A DNA stretch of 64,000 nucleotides from Novosphingobium sp. PhB165 (GCF_004341845.1 NZ_SLVB01000013.1:45426-109425), one strand, 5' to 3'. Shown: positions 8,118 to 16,836, counted from the stretch's first letter. The notes: generated by a model not told the origin, from the letters alone. Made by a program: numbers and translations.

Positions 8118-11100
8118 TTAGCGCGGCATCCAGACGCGGACGAGCGACAGCAGTTTGTCGACATCGAGCGGCTTGGCCATGTAGTCGTTCGCGCCCGCCT
8201 CGATGCAGCGCTGCTGGTCGTCCGGCATGGCCTTGGCCGTCAGCGTGATGATCGGCAGCTTCTTCCAGCGCGGATCGGTCCGAATCTCCCGCGTTGCCGT
8301 CAGCCCGTCCATCACCGGCATCATCACGTCCATGAGCACGAGGTCGATGGCCGTGCCGCCGTCAGCGGCCGATTTCTCCAGCTTGTCGATCGCGTCCCGC
8401 CCGTTCCTGGCAACCTCGATGATCGCGCCGCGCGGTTCGAGGATGTTGGTCAGCGAGTAGACGTTGCGCACATCGTCCTCGACAAGGAGAATCCGCCGTC
8501 CTTCGAGAATGGCGTCGCGGCTGCGCGCCTGCTGGATCATGCGCTGCTGTTCGGGCGGCAGCTCGGTCACCACCTGGTGGAGGAACAGCGTCACCTCGTC
8601 CAGCAGCCGTTCCGGCGAACGCGCGCCCTTGATGATGATCGAATCCGAATAGCGCCGCAGACGCTGCTCGTCGTCGGGCGACAGGTCGTGCCCGGTATAG
8701 ACGATCACCGGCAGGACGCCGTGGCGGCCTTCCTTTTTCAGCGTCTCCAGCAGTGCGAAGCCCGATGCATCGGGCAGGTTCAGGTCAAGCACCATGCAAT
8801 CGAAAGTCTCGCGTTCAAGTCGCTCCAGACATTCCGCCGCCGTGCCCACGCCCACCGTCTCCACGCCCGCCGTGGCGAGCAGGCTGGCGACGGCGTCGCG
8901 CTGCACCTGATCGTCCTCGACGATGAGGACGCGGCGCACGCTCTGCGCCATCTTGGCGGCAAGCGCCTTGAGCACTTCGACCAGCTCGTCGCGCTTCACC
9001 GGCTTGACCAGATAGCCGATCGCCCCCAGCGACAGCGCGGTCTGGGCATGGTCGCTCGCGGATACGACGTGGACCGGGATGTGCCGCGTGGCCCCATCGC
9101 TCTTGAGGTGATCCAGCAGGACCAGCCCCGATTGATCCGGCAGGCCCAGATCGAGCACCACGGCATTGGGCTTGAACTGACGCGCCAGTTCGAGCGCTTC
9201 GCCTGCGGTTCCCGCGACCAGACACTGGAAACCCAGTTCGCGCGACAGATCGCGCACGATGCCCGCGAAGCTTCCGTCGTCCTCGACCACCAGCAGGATC
9301 CGGTCGGCGGCGCCAAGCCGCTCGCGGTCGTCCTCCACCCGGCGCGGCAGTCGCACCGGAGCCTTGGGGACTTGCGGTTCCACGCGGCGAACCGCAGGCG
9401 TGCCCGCGGCGATTGCCAGCCCCTCGCTGCGCGGCGCGGCCGTCGGGTCGAGCGACAGCGGGATGGACAGCGTGAAACGGCTGCCTTCGCCGGGCTTGCT
9501 CTCCAGTTCGATTGCCCCGCCGAGCAGCCGCGCCAATTCCCGTGAAATCGACAGGCCCAGCCCCGTCCCGCCATATTGGCGGCTGATCGTGCCATCCGCC
9601 TGACGGAAAGCTTCGAAGACTTCGCGCTGCTGGTCCTCGGCGATGCCGATGCCGGTGTCACGCACCGAAATGGCGAGCCGATCCGCGCCGCCGCGTGCAA
9701 TCGAAAGATCGACCCGTCCCGCTTCGGTGAACTTGAACGCGTTGGACAGCAGGTTCTTGAGGATCTGGTCCAGCCGCTGGCGATCGGTATCGATCGTGTC
9801 GGGACAATCGGAGGAAACGGCAATGCCGAATTCCAGCCCGCGCTCACTCGCCACCGGCTCGAACAGCTGCCGCATGTCGGTCACCAGCCGGTCGAGCGCG
9901 ACAGTCTCCGGCCGGACCTGGACGTGGCCGGCCTCGATCTTCGAAAGGTCGAGGATATCGTTGATCAGCGCCAGCAGGTCATTGCCCGAGGACTGGATGG
10001 TAACGGCGTATTTCACCTGTTCTTCGGTGAGATTGCCCGCCGGATTGTCACCCAGCAGCTTGGACAGGATCAGCAGCGAATTGAGCGGCGTCCGCAGCTC
10101 GTGCGACATGTTCGCAAGGAAATCGGACTTGTAGCGGCTGGCCCGCTCCAGTTCGCTGGCCTTCTGTTCGACCGCCGTGTTGGACCGCGCAAGGTCGTCG
10201 CGCTGGCTCTCCAATTGCTGCGCCTGCTCTTCCAGCTGGGCGTTGGTCTGCTCCAGCTCCACTTGCTGCTGTTCGAGCCGGACCTGCGATTCCTTGAGCG
10301 CGCGGCCCTGCTCTTCCAGTTCCTCGTTGGAGACGCGCAGTTCCTCGCTCTGGACCTGCAGCGTTTCCGACTGGCGCTGCGTTTCCTCCAGCAGGTTGCG
10401 CAGTTCGGTGCGGAACCTTGCGGAGCGCAAGGCGACGCCGATGGGCGCCGAAGCCTCGGACAGAAACGCCACGGCCAGGTCATCGACAGGGCCCAGGAAG
10501 CCAAGTTCGATCACGCCGTGCACCGCCTCGTCCGCGCAGACCGGCGAGATCACCAGATGGCGCGGCTTGTCGTGGCCCAGCCCCGATCCGATGGTCAGAT
10601 AGCCGTCGGGGATATCGCTCAGCACCGTATGTTCGCGCTCGGCGACGGCGCGGCCGAGCAGGCCGTCCTTGATCGTGAAACTCTCCAGCACGCCTGCCTC
10701 GGCAGGCACGCCCAGCGTCGCCACCCGCTGGTAGCGCGCGCCGTCGCCCGCATAGATGGCGCCGCCCTGTGCATCGAGGAACTTGCTGAGGAACGTGAGA
10801 ATGTTCTCGCCCAGCTGCCCGGTCGAAGGGTCTCCCAACATGGCCGCGGCAAGCTGGGCCTGCCCCGCCTGAAGCCATTGCTGCCGGTCCCGCGCAATCG
10901 TCGCGCGGCGAAGCAGGAACGCGATTACCAGTGTCAGGGCAATGCCCAGCACGGTCGAGAGCACGCCGCTGGTCCAGGCGCTCTTGTAGGCGCCGTCCAT
11001 TTCGTCGAGCCGGAGCTGGCGCAGCCGCAGTTCTTCCTGCTGCATCTCGCCCAGCTGGGCACGGATCGCATCCATCTCGATCTTGCCGCGATCTGTGGAG

Positions 11101-11567
11101 ACCACGGCAAGCGCCGCGTCGCGGCCCTGTTTGCGGCGCAAGTCGATGGTCTGGCCCAGCTCCGCCAGCTTGGAATCGGTGTGACGGCGAAGCGTCGCCA
11201 GTCTCGCCTGCTGCGAAGGGTTGTCCGTGGTAAGCACACCGATGGCATCGAGCTTGGAACCAAGCCGGGGAACCGCCGCCGTATAGGGCGCGAGATACTC
11301 CTCGTTGCCCGTCAGCAGATAGCCGCGCTGGCCGGTTTCGGCATCCTGAATGACGGAAAGGAGTTCATCGAGCGAGGCGATGACATCGTGCGAATGCGCG
11401 ATCCTCGCTGCGTCGTCGCGCAGCATTTCGATATTACGGAAGGCCACCGTGCCGCTGATGAGAAAAAACAGCACCACGGCCACAAGGCCCAGCCACACCC
11501 GGCCATCGAGACCGGATTTTGGCCCGGATTTTGGCATCACCCTCTCGGGTGCCTGTGAAGGCGACAT
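8118..11567 (-). CDS. Hybrid histidine kinase with CHASE3, GAF and three receiver domains
   Basis: A 1149-aa inner-membrane sensor. Domains in order: membrane helix (about 25-45); CHASE3 periplasmic domain (SVIQDAETGQRGYLLTGNEEY); second helix (about 198-218); GAF; long coiled coil (385-480); HisKA with the H-box FLANMSHELRTPLNSL near residue 487; HATPase (NLLSNAFKFTEAG, DTGIGIA, GGTGLGLSIS); and three receivers whose acceptor regions read VVLDLGLPDQSG, MVLDLNLPDASG and VLMDVMMPVMDG. It probably integrates an envelope signal and relays phosphate internally before passing it to the terminal receiver-kinase. Start chosen at ATG 11567; a TTG three codons earlier or ATG 11536 (after GAGAGGG) are alternatives. 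First gene of the four-gene operon. Confidence 0.9.
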   Translation of the reverse strand: MSPSQAPERVMPKSGPKSGLDGRVWLGLVAVVLFFLISGTVAFRNIEMLRDDAARIAHSHDVIASLDELLSVIQDAETGQRGYLLTGNEEYLAPYTAAVPRLGSKLDAIGVLTTDNPSQQARLATLRRHTDSKLAELGQTIDLRRKQGRDAALAVVSTDRGKIEMDAIRAQLGEMQQEELRLRQLRLDEMDGAYKSAWTSGVLSTVLGIALTLVIAFLLRRATIARDRQQWLQAGQAQLAAAMLGDPSTGQLGENILTFLSKFLDAQGGAIYAGDGARYQRVATLGVPAEAGVLESFTIKDGLLGRAVAEREHTVLSDIPDGYLTIGSGLGHDKPRHLVISPVCADEAVHGVIELGFLGPVDDLAVAFLSEASAPIGVALRSARFRTELRNLLEETQRQSETLQVQSEELRVSNEELEEQGRALKESQVRLEQQQVELEQTNAQLEEQAQQLESQRDDLARSNTAVEQKASELERASRYKSDFLANMSHELRTPLNSLLILSKLLGDNPAGNLTEEQVKYAVTIQSSGNDLLALINDILDLSKIEAGHVQVRPETVALDRLVTDMRQLFEPVASERGLEFGIAVSSDCPDTIDTDRQRLDQILKNLLSNAFKFTEAGRVDLSIARGGADRLAISVRDTGIGIAEDQQREVFEAFRQADGTISRQYGGTGLGLSISRELARLLGGAIELESKPGEGSRFTLSIPLSLDPTAAPRSEGLAIAAGTPAVRRVEPQVPKAPVRLPRRVEDDRERLGAADRILLVVEDDGSFAGIVRDLSRELGFQCLVAGTAGEALELARQFKPNAVVLDLGLPDQSGLVLLDHLKSDGATRHIPVHVVSASDHAQTALSLGAIGYLVKPVKRDELVEVLKALAAKMAQSVRRVLIVEDDQVQRDAVASLLATAGVETVGVGTAAECLERLERETFDCMVLDLNLPDASGFALLETLKKEGRHGVLPVIVYTGHDLSPDDEQRLRRYSDSIIIKGARSPERLLDEVTLFLHQVVTELPPEQQRMIQQARSRDAILEGRRILLVEDDVRNVYSLTNILEPRGAIIEVARNGRDAIDKLEKSAADGGTAIDLVLMDVMMPVMDGLTATREIRTDPRWKKLPIITLTAKAMPDDQQRCIEAGANDYMAKPLDVDKLLSLVRVWMPR

Positions 11568-11720
11568 TTTCCCCAACCCCCGAAATCACAGAAAATTGGC
11601 CGCGAGCAGCGGCCATTCGTCCGACAAATCAAAATCGTCCGCCTGAGCGCGGACCATCATCTGCTCAACCCGTGCAATGAAAATTGTTTTCTGGCAACGG
11701 TACCGATGGAAGGCCTGCAA

Positions 11721-11759
11721 GACGGCCCGCCTTTTTCGAAAGCGGGCCGTCCTCGTTTT
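11721..11759 (+). terminator. Strong GC hairpin between divergent-side genes, terminator-like
   Basis: Perfect 10-bp stem GACGGCCCGC / GCGGGCCGTC (11721-11730, 11742-11751) followed on the plus strand by CCTCGTTTT. It lies 37 bp beyond the stop of the minus-strand gene ending at 11788, so it may stop that transcript even though its T-run faces the other way. No plus-strand gene was recognised before it. Confidence 0.5.
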
Positions 11760-11787
11760 GCTGGTGATCAAGCGGCGACGTTATCTA

Positions 11788-12405
11788 TCAATTTCGAGGC
11801 GGCAGTCCGTATATCGCGCGATCGCGATCGATCTCATCGATGGAATAAGCAGGCGCTGATTCATCGAAACGCGTCCACCCGTTTGCACGATAGCTCGCCT
11901 CTCTCGCGCCAATGTCCACCGAGGGAGCAGTATTGACCGCAGCATTGGCGCGTTCGAGGTCGCTATCGTCGACCTTTGCGCTCAGCAACACGCCTCCCCG
12001 GCGCACGCCTTCGGAATAGACTTGCGCCTCTTCATCCGTGTGTCCGGCGTGCTTGAGCGCGCCGACTATGCCGCCAGCTGCCGCTCCTCCGACCGCGCCG
12101 ACACCAACCCCGACCGCCGTGGCCGCAAGCCATCCGGCTGCAACGATCGGACCAAGGCCCGGAATGGCCAGCATGCCGAGCCCGGCAAGCAGTCCGCCTG
12201 CTCCGCCTACTGCGGCTCCGGCAGACGTTCCTGCGGTTACCTCCCCATCCTCATTCACGCCTTTGTGAATTCCGGTGTGCTCACCATGAGTGTTGTTGGC
12301 GATAACACTGATATCATGGCGGGGAATGCCGATGTCTTCGAGCGCACGTACCGCTGCTGCCGCATCCGCGTAATTGTCAAAAAGTCGAGTGATTGTCTTC
12401 GACAT
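11788..12405 (-). CDS. YflT-like general stress protein with glycine-zipper segment
   Basis: A 205-aa protein. Residues 1-45 (ITRLFDNYADAAAAVRALED then GIPRHDISVIAN) fit the heat-induced stress protein YflT-type alpha/beta domain. A long Gly/Ala-rich hydrophobic stretch follows at 63-115, with GxxxG repeats able to insert in or pack against a membrane. The polar C-terminal part includes GGVLLSAKVDD, a repeat-like second half domain. ATG 12405 is preceded by GGAGAAAG. Only 21 bp separate it from the upstream secreted-protein gene on the same strand, so they are likely co-transcribed. Homologues are typically stress-induced; the molecular role is not known. Confidence 0.75.
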   Translation of the reverse strand: MSKTITRLFDNYADAAAAVRALEDIGIPRHDISVIANNTHGEHTGIHKGVNEDGEVTAGTSAGAAVGGAGGLLAGLGMLAIPGLGPIVAAGWLAATAVGVGVGAVGGAAAGGIVGALKHAGHTDEEAQVYSEGVRRGGVLLSAKVDDSDLERANAAVNTAPSVDIGAREASYRANGWTRFDESAPAYSIDEIDRDRAIYGLPPRN

Positions 12406-12426
12406 TATCTTTCTCCGCGTTTTAGT

Positions 12427-12720
12427 TCAGTGGACAGTGACGTTTCCCTTGTAATCAAGAGCCACCCTCACCGGTTTCCCATCCTTTTCCGCCATGCCTT
12501 GCCAGAGGCCGTTCTCGTTCTGCACGAGCTTGCCAACGTTCGTGTAGCCGGCTTTTTCGATGCGTCCCCGCGCCTGATCCTCTGTGAAGGAATTGTGTCC
12601 CTTCGCCGCGTGTGTTGCCGTTTCCACCGTGGGGTCCTTAACCGCGGGATTGTGCGATTGTGCGGTCGCGCCAGAAGCAACGATAATAGCGGCAGAAGCC
12701 GTGATAAGAGCAGTTTTCAT
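12427..12720 (-). CDS. Small secreted protein, PepSY-like (97 aa)
   Basis: The N-terminus MKTALITASAAIIVASGATAQ is a Sec signal peptide, probably cleaved after ATAQ or nearby, giving a periplasmic protein of about 75 aa. The mature part holds ARGRIEKAGYTNVGKLVQNE, then LWQGMAEKDGKPVRVALDYKGNV. This is a helix followed by two beta hairpins, as in PepSY-type small domains. ATG 12720 has AGGAGAAG upstream; the longer frame to 12909 has no comparable site. It is the first gene of a probable two-gene unit with the YflT-like gene. A role in envelope stress is inferred from company only. Confidence 0.7.
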   Translation of the reverse strand: MKTALITASAAIIVASGATAQSHNPAVKDPTVETATHAAKGHNSFTEDQARGRIEKAGYTNVGKLVQNENGLWQGMAEKDGKPVRVALDYKGNVTVH

Positions 12721-12745
12721 GAGATCTTCTCCTCTCTGGTGCTCT

Positions 12746-12772
12746 AACGTGGTTGCACGCCTCATGGTTGCC
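12746..12772 (-). promoter_or_regulatory. Candidate EcfG-type stress promoter
   Basis: Minus strand reads GGCAAC, 17 bases, then CGTT, ending 26 bp before the ATG at 12720. The general stress sigma factor EcfG of alphaproteobacteria prefers GGAAC-N16/17-(C)GTT, so this has one change in the -35 box. Assignment rests on pattern and on the stress-type genes downstream. Confidence 0.35.
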
Positions 12773-13196
12773 ACAATTTCGCCCGCGCAAACTCCCTCAA
12801 GCATTCGTCCACTGTCCTCGCCAACAATAGGATTGCGTCGTTTTCTCGCGTCGCAAGGTGCTCTAGACGCCGACACGAAAGGACGATTGAACACGCCGGG
12901 CAGAGCCATTCGCCAAACCGGACCTCGCGACGTTCAATTGGACGTGTTCAATGAAGCGAGGAGGGTTATTTTCCCTCCAACATCGTGCGAACTTGCCGAC
13001 CGAGAATTGGGTTATATCATCCTCGAAGGCCCTGTACCCGCCTTGATAGCTGGACATGGATGCCATCGCATGAAGCCTACTCATATGCTTCGTGTTTGAT
13101 TGAACAGATCGTCTCATCCTTGAAAACAACCAACTTGTCGGGTAGGCTCTGCGCCGGATTGCAATATTGCTTCGTAGGCATTGCGCCGAAGCAGTG
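12773..13196. other. Intergenic, nothing recognised
   Basis: 424 bp between the secreted-protein promoter and the end of the metallopeptidase gene. Short frames on both strands lack ribosome sites and motifs. Confidence 0.4.
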
Positions 13197-14282
13197 TCAC
13201 CCCCCCGGCACGGCCGCTTTCGAAACTAACCGGGCAATGTAATCCAGCTTGCACACAATTGCAGGTGAGAGATGGAACGGATAAAGGTCCGGCTGTCCCA
13301 TCGCTCGGTTCATGGCATTCATGCTGAACGACAGCGGCGCCATCATTTCGGCGAGCTTCGCCGCCTCGGCCGTGTAAGGATCGAGCGCAGCGGACGAGGG
13401 AGAAGATCCGGCCCATTCCTCGATCGAGGACAGGCAAAGGCCAAAACCGCCCGCAGTGGCCAGCACATCGACGATATGCAGATAATGGGCAAACGTTTCG
13501 GCGAAGTCCTCCCAAGGGTGCGAAGTAGCATAATAGCTGACGAAATCGTCGGTCCACACTTTGCCGTTAGCGTTGCCATAGTGCGCCTGGAGGCTTGCCT
13601 GGTAGTCGGCTGTCTCGTCGCCGAATACCTGCCTGAATGCCTGCAGCTCGTCCGGATCATTGCCGATCAAGCGCGACCAGAAATGATGCCCCACCTCGTG
13701 CCGGAAATGGCCCAGAAGCGTGCGATAGGGTTCGCCCACCGCGTGCCGGATGCGCTCGCGCTCGGCATCGTCAGCCTCGACGAGATTGAGCGTGATAACG
13801 CCGCCATCGTGGCCTGTAAGGATTTGCGGCGTTCCCGCAGCTTCGGCTGCGCGATCGTAAAGAAAATCGAAGGCCAGTCCCCGCCCGCCGGCCTGCCCGG
13901 CTACTTTGGTCTCCAGCGGCAGGTGCAATTTCAGAAGCGTATGGAATAACCTGCGCTTCGCTTGCTCTATCCTTGCCCATCGCGCGGGTACGGAGGGTTC
14001 GGCGAGATCGGGAATTGTGCGGTTATGGCGGCACGCACGGCATAGGGCGGTCGGTTCGTCCTTCTCGACAAGCCAGTTGCAGATCTGAAAATCGTCGTTG
14101 TTGGCGCAAACGACAACCTCGGCCGAGGCGCCGCCGTCATCACGCCACTGGGTCGCATTGTCTGCAAGAAACCGGAACGTGTCCGCGGCGGGATCATACC
14201 CCAGCGTGACGGAGCACCCAGGACAGAGCCGCGCCTCGAAATGGAGCAGTCGGTGGCAATTCGGGCAAGGAAATGCACGCAT
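13197..14282 (-). CDS. Putative zinc-binding metallopeptidase with zinc-ribbon N-terminus
   Basis: A 361-aa protein of the putative zinc-binding metallopeptidase family (COG4307-like). Residues 6-23 carry two Cys pairs (CPNC and CPGC) forming a zinc ribbon, and later Cys pairs occur (C81, C84). The protease motif HEVGHHFW (195-202) gives the two His ligands and catalytic Glu. Downstream, DDFVSYYATSHPWEDFAETFAHYLHI probably supplies the third ligand, with ETFAHYLHI typical for this family. No signal peptide, so it acts in the cytoplasm. Start ATG 14282 follows GGGATGA. It lies 47 bp downstream of the SDR gene on the same strand, so they may share a transcript. The substrate is unknown. Confidence 0.8.
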   Translation of the reverse strand: MRAFPCPNCHRLLHFEARLCPGCSVTLGYDPAADTFRFLADNATQWRDDGGASAEVVVCANNDDFQICNWLVEKDEPTALCRACRHNRTIPDLAEPSVPARWARIEQAKRRLFHTLLKLHLPLETKVAGQAGGRGLAFDFLYDRAAEAAGTPQILTGHDGGVITLNLVEADDAERERIRHAVGEPYRTLLGHFRHEVGHHFWSRLIGNDPDELQAFRQVFGDETADYQASLQAHYGNANGKVWTDDFVSYYATSHPWEDFAETFAHYLHIVDVLATAGGFGLCLSSIEEWAGSSPSSAALDPYTAEAAKLAEMMAPLSFSMNAMNRAMGQPDLYPFHLSPAIVCKLDYIARLVSKAAVPGG

Positions 14283-14329
14283 CTGTTCATCCCAATTCTG
14301 GGTAATCGCAGGCAGGTCGGCCAGGCAAA

Positions 14330-15181
14330 TCAGCCGTTGACCACAGTCCCGCCATTGGGATGGAGCACCTGCCCGCTCATGTAACTGGCATCCTCGCAAG
14401 CCAGGAACAGGAACGAAGGCGCCACTTCGTTCGGTTGTCCAGGCCGTCCCATCGGTGTGCTTTCGCCAAAATGCTCCAGCTTTTCCTTGCTGGCTCCGCC
14501 GCAAGGATTGAGTGGTGTCCAGATCGGACCAGGCGCAACGGCATTCACGCGGATGCCCTCGCCTACCAGATTTTCCGAAAGCGAACGCGTAAAAGCCGTG
14601 ATCGCTCCCTTGGTCGCGCTGTAGTCGAGCAATTCCTTGCTTCCCTTGTACATCGTGACGCTGGTGCAATTGACAATGGCAGCGCCTGCCTTGAGGTGCG
14701 GCCGAACCGCCTGCACCATGAAGAACATGCCAAAGATGTTGGTCTGGAATGTGCGGCGAAGCTGTTCTTCGGAAATGTCTGCAATGTCCTTGTCGGGGTG
14801 CTGTTCGCCGGCATTATTGACGAGCACATCGATCCGGCCGAACGCCTTCATCGTCTCCCCGGCAACATGATCGCACATTTCGGTAGAGCCCACGTCCGCC
14901 CGGATGGTGATGGCACGGCGACCTTCGCTTTCCACGATGCGCCGGGTTTCGTCAGCATCGTCGTCCTCCAGCAAGTAGACGATTGCGACATCCGCCCCTT
15001 CGCGCGCGAAAAGAGCCGCGACCGCGCGCCCGATGCCGCTGTCCGCGCCGGTCACGATTGCCACTTTGCCGGCAAGGCGGGAGGCCCCCGGATAGCGCGG
15101 TTGCCATTCGGGTTGCGGCTCCAGCTTGCTTTCGTGCCCCGGCAGGGCATCTTCATGGATCATCGATGCAGTCTCGGTCAT
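14330..15181 (-). CDS. SDR-family oxidoreductase (YghA/YdaD-like, stress type)
   Basis: A 283-aa classical short-chain dehydrogenase. The NAD(P)-binding loop TGADSGIG is at 44-51, NNAG at 122-125, and the catalytic triad is S174, Y187, K191 (YSATK). The extended N-terminus of about 35 residues before the Rossmann fold (EPQPEWQPRYPGASRLAGKV) marks the YghA/YdaD general-stress subgroup, which often reduces small aldehydes or sugars. ATG 15181 follows GGAAGGAGC. The C-terminal VLHPNGGTVVNG is the usual SDR end. A second member of the same subgroup lies at 27997-28890. The physiological substrate cannot be read from sequence. Confidence 0.85.
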   Translation of the reverse strand: MTETASMIHEDALPGHESKLEPQPEWQPRYPGASRLAGKVAIVTGADSGIGRAVAALFAREGADVAIVYLLEDDDADETRRIVESEGRRAITIRADVGSTEMCDHVAGETMKAFGRIDVLVNNAGEQHPDKDIADISEEQLRRTFQTNIFGMFFMVQAVRPHLKAGAAIVNCTSVTMYKGSKELLDYSATKGAITAFTRSLSENLVGEGIRVNAVAPGPIWTPLNPCGGASKEKLEHFGESTPMGRPGQPNEVAPSFLFLACEDASYMSGQVLHPNGGTVVNG

Positions 15182-15197
15182 GATCGGCTCCTTCCCT

Positions 15198-15236
15198 GAG
15201 AAAACGAAGCGGGACCGCTTTGGTTGAGGATCCCGC
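15198..15236 (-). terminator. Probable rho-independent terminator of the 85-aa gene
   Basis: On the minus strand, GCGGGA (15236-15231) pairs with TCCCGC (15214-15209) and is followed by TTCGTTTTC. It lies 46 bp after the stop of the acidic-protein gene and upstream of the SDR start, separating the two transcripts. Confidence 0.45.
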
Positions 15237-15281
15237 GTCGGTCCGTCCCGCTATCGGAGCGGCTAACGGCGATCGGACCGA

Positions 15282-15539
15282 TCACTCGTCGTCGTATTCG
15301 CCTTCGTCGGCATCCTCGGGCAGATCGTCGCCGGCATATTCGCCGCTCAGGAATTCGAGAGGATCGAGGTCGAGATGGGCCACGACCTCCTGTCGCGTTG
15401 CCAGAACGGATACTTCTTCACCATCTTCGAGTTCGATGATGGTCACCTGATCGTCGCGTCCTTCGACAAGAGCGACGACCTGCATCGAATTGACCATTAC
15501 TTCATCGCCATCCGGCGTTTCGAACATGAATTTCGCCAT
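15282..15539 (-). CDS. Small acidic protein, unknown function (85 aa)
   Basis: Starts at ATG 15539 after GGAGGGAACG. The chain begins MAKFMFETPDGDEVMVNSMQ and forms a likely beta-rich small domain with paired strands (VVALVEGRDDQVTIIELEDG, then EEVSVLATRQEVVAHL). It ends in a highly acidic tail (YAGDDLPEDADEGEYDDE). The strand pattern recalls FlbD-like or small RNA-binding folds but no diagnostic residues are seen. No membrane segment or signal peptide. Single-gene transcript with its own terminator-like hairpin downstream. Confidence is for being a real gene, not for function. Confidence 0.55.
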   Translation of the reverse strand: MAKFMFETPDGDEVMVNSMQVVALVEGRDDQVTIIELEDGEEVSVLATRQEVVAHLDLDPLEFLSGEYAGDDLPEDADEGEYDDE

Positions 15540-16167
15540 CGTTCCCTCCTGCATTCCACTAGCCGAACAGCGAAACGCCAATCGGGTTCCCAGCTCCGAG
15601 CCTAGTCAGGCCTCGGGCGATCAGGTGTCCGGGCTTGCTGACGCTGGGTCGGCCAGCATCACGACCTACGCGAGCCGACGATCACGCCCGCGGTCAACCT
15701 GCGAGGCAGCGTCGGTGCACTCGCAAGAGGCTGCGGCGTAATCGACATAACCATCGATGGCGGTTGGGCGGTAGGGCGTGAAACACGGCCCGGAAGCCGC
15801 CAAACTAACCGGCTGTGATGTATGCGTTAGGCCGCCGCTCCCAATCGCCCGCCGCCCTTGCGCTTAAACAGGCATTTCGTCAGCGCATCCGGCACCTGTC
15901 AGAAATGCGGCATGTGTCAAGAATGCCTTCCTCGCGTCCGGATGAATGACTGCTTTCGCCGGTGGGTTCAACGGGCGGAGCCAACACCTGCAATCTGAGA
16001 GGATGAGCAGGACATCGAGGGTAGTTCCACGAATCTGTTCACGTCGGACAGAAGATCGATTGTGGAAGCGGTGCAAGCGGGGGGACAGTAAGTAAAGTCG
16101 CGTCAGCCGGTTCGGCTGGCAAAACCGGGTGAAAAAGGGATTTCGGGAACTCGATATACGTCTCGCG
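15540..16167. other. Intergenic, possible SDR tail remnant
   Basis: 628 bp. On the plus strand at about 15737-15774 the reading IDITIDGGWAVG resembles the C-terminal end of an SDR enzyme (ITVDGGW...), without the rest of the gene, so it may be a decayed fragment. Nothing else recognised. Confidence 0.3.
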
Positions 16168-16208
16168 CTTTCGACATTTATATCGCTCTGCGATATAAAT
16201 GTCGAAAG
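16168..16208. promoter_or_regulatory. Perfect 18-bp inverted repeat upstream of a small membrane-protein gene
   Basis: CTTTCGACATTTATATCG (16168-16185), a 5-base loop CTCTG, and its exact complement at 16191-16208. It is AT-rich in the middle, unlike its surroundings. It ends 43 bp before the ATG at 16252. No T-run follows, so operator or structured leader is more likely than terminator. The palindrome also makes both strands encode a similar FIS..DINVE peptide, which is a by-product of symmetry. Confidence 0.7.
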
Positions 16209-16251
16209 GAAGGAGGCCGCCACAGCGGCTTTGGCTGGAGAGGAGCGTGCA

Positions 16252-16542
16252 ATGTTTCTCGTAGGCGAAATGCTCGGGGCGATCGGCCTCGTTTTAGGAA
16301 GCCTGCTCGCTGCCGGACTGGTGTGCGGGATTGCAACAAGTGTTGCAGACCGATTGCATCATCATAATTGGGCGGGTTTTTTCGTACTGGCAATTCTGGC
16401 AGCAACATTGCTCGCGGGTCTCGCGCACAGCGACTTTATCAAGCTGGGACTTACCTACGGCGTGTTCGGCGCGCTGGCGCTCATCCTCGCTAGCCGCATG
16501 AATAAAGGCTCATCCAACCACCTCAACCAGGATAACAAGTAA
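16252..16542 (+). CDS. Small integral membrane protein (96 aa)
   Basis: ATG 16252 follows GGAGAGGAGCG. The protein has three hydrophobic segments (about 8-30, 40-58 and 62-82: GAIGLVLGSLLAAGLVCGIA, FFVLAILAATLLAGLAH, GVFGALALILA) joined by short polar loops. The cytoplasmic-looking tail is rich in Asn and Lys. No family could be named. An in-frame upstream start at 16129 would translate through the 18-bp palindrome and lacks a ribosome site, so the shorter form was chosen. Expression may depend on that palindrome. Confidence 0.6.
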   Translation: MFLVGEMLGAIGLVLGSLLAAGLVCGIATSVADRLHHHNWAGFFVLAILAATLLAGLAHSDFIKLGLTYGVFGALALILASRMNKGSSNHLNQDNK

Positions 16543-16733
16543 TGGAGGGGCGTTGCTGGAACTATCCTGCCCTGCTTAGCGAAGTGGGAGAATGCCACAG
16601 ACCTGGGCGATCGGCACTTCGCACTCTTGTCCGACGCATCCGGCAAGAAGCCTTTCCTGAGATCAATGATCCAGCGTTGAGGAGACGCCAAGTAAGACGA
16701 GCGATCGAAGCGGTCATTCGAACGCCCCAGTAA
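16542..16733 (+). CDS. Possible small protein coupled to the membrane protein (63 aa)
   Basis: The ATG overlaps the preceding stop (TAATG), a typical coupling arrangement. The C-terminal half is helical and basic (DPALRRRQVRRAIEAVIRTP). There is no separate ribosome site beyond an AGGA 10 bases back, and no family was recognised. It may be a chance frame. Confidence 0.3.
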   Translation: MEGRCWNYPALLSEVGECHRPGRSALRTLVRRIRQEAFPEINDPALRRRQVRRAIEAVIRTPQ

Positions 16734-16776
16734 GAGTTGGGATGGACCTCTGAACCAATTCATCAGAAGGAAACCC

Positions 16777-16836
16777 TTAAATTCGCCCACCTTCCTTTAA
16801 ATTCGCACACCTTCCTCTAAATTCGCACACCTTCCT
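16777..16836. repeat. Three tandem 20-bp repeats (iteron-like)
   Basis: Copies at 16777-16796, 16797-16816 and 16817-16836 read TTAAATTCGCCCACCTTCCT, TTAAATTCGCACACCTTCCT and CTAAATTCGCACACCTTCCT. They are directly abutting, with one difference each from the middle copy. Such 20-bp arrays occur as replication iterons, as transposase-binding multiple repeats at ends of IS21-like elements, or as operators. No rep or transposase gene lies next to them. Confidence 0.85.

Noticed and set aside
9576..11558. 660-codon open frame on the plus strand opposite the hybrid kinase
   Set aside because: Mirrors the codon structure of the real minus-strand kinase, has no ribosome site, and its product is rich in Arg, Gln and His without motifs. 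The same applies to the 497-codon frame at 8052-9545.
14283..14669. N-terminal extension of the metallopeptidase frame
   Set aside because: Lies opposite or within the SDR gene in another frame; the zinc-ribbon start at 14282 fits the family.
15737..15774. SDR-like ending IDITIDGGWAVG
   Set aside because: Too short to call a gene fragment with confidence; noted only in the intergenic entry.
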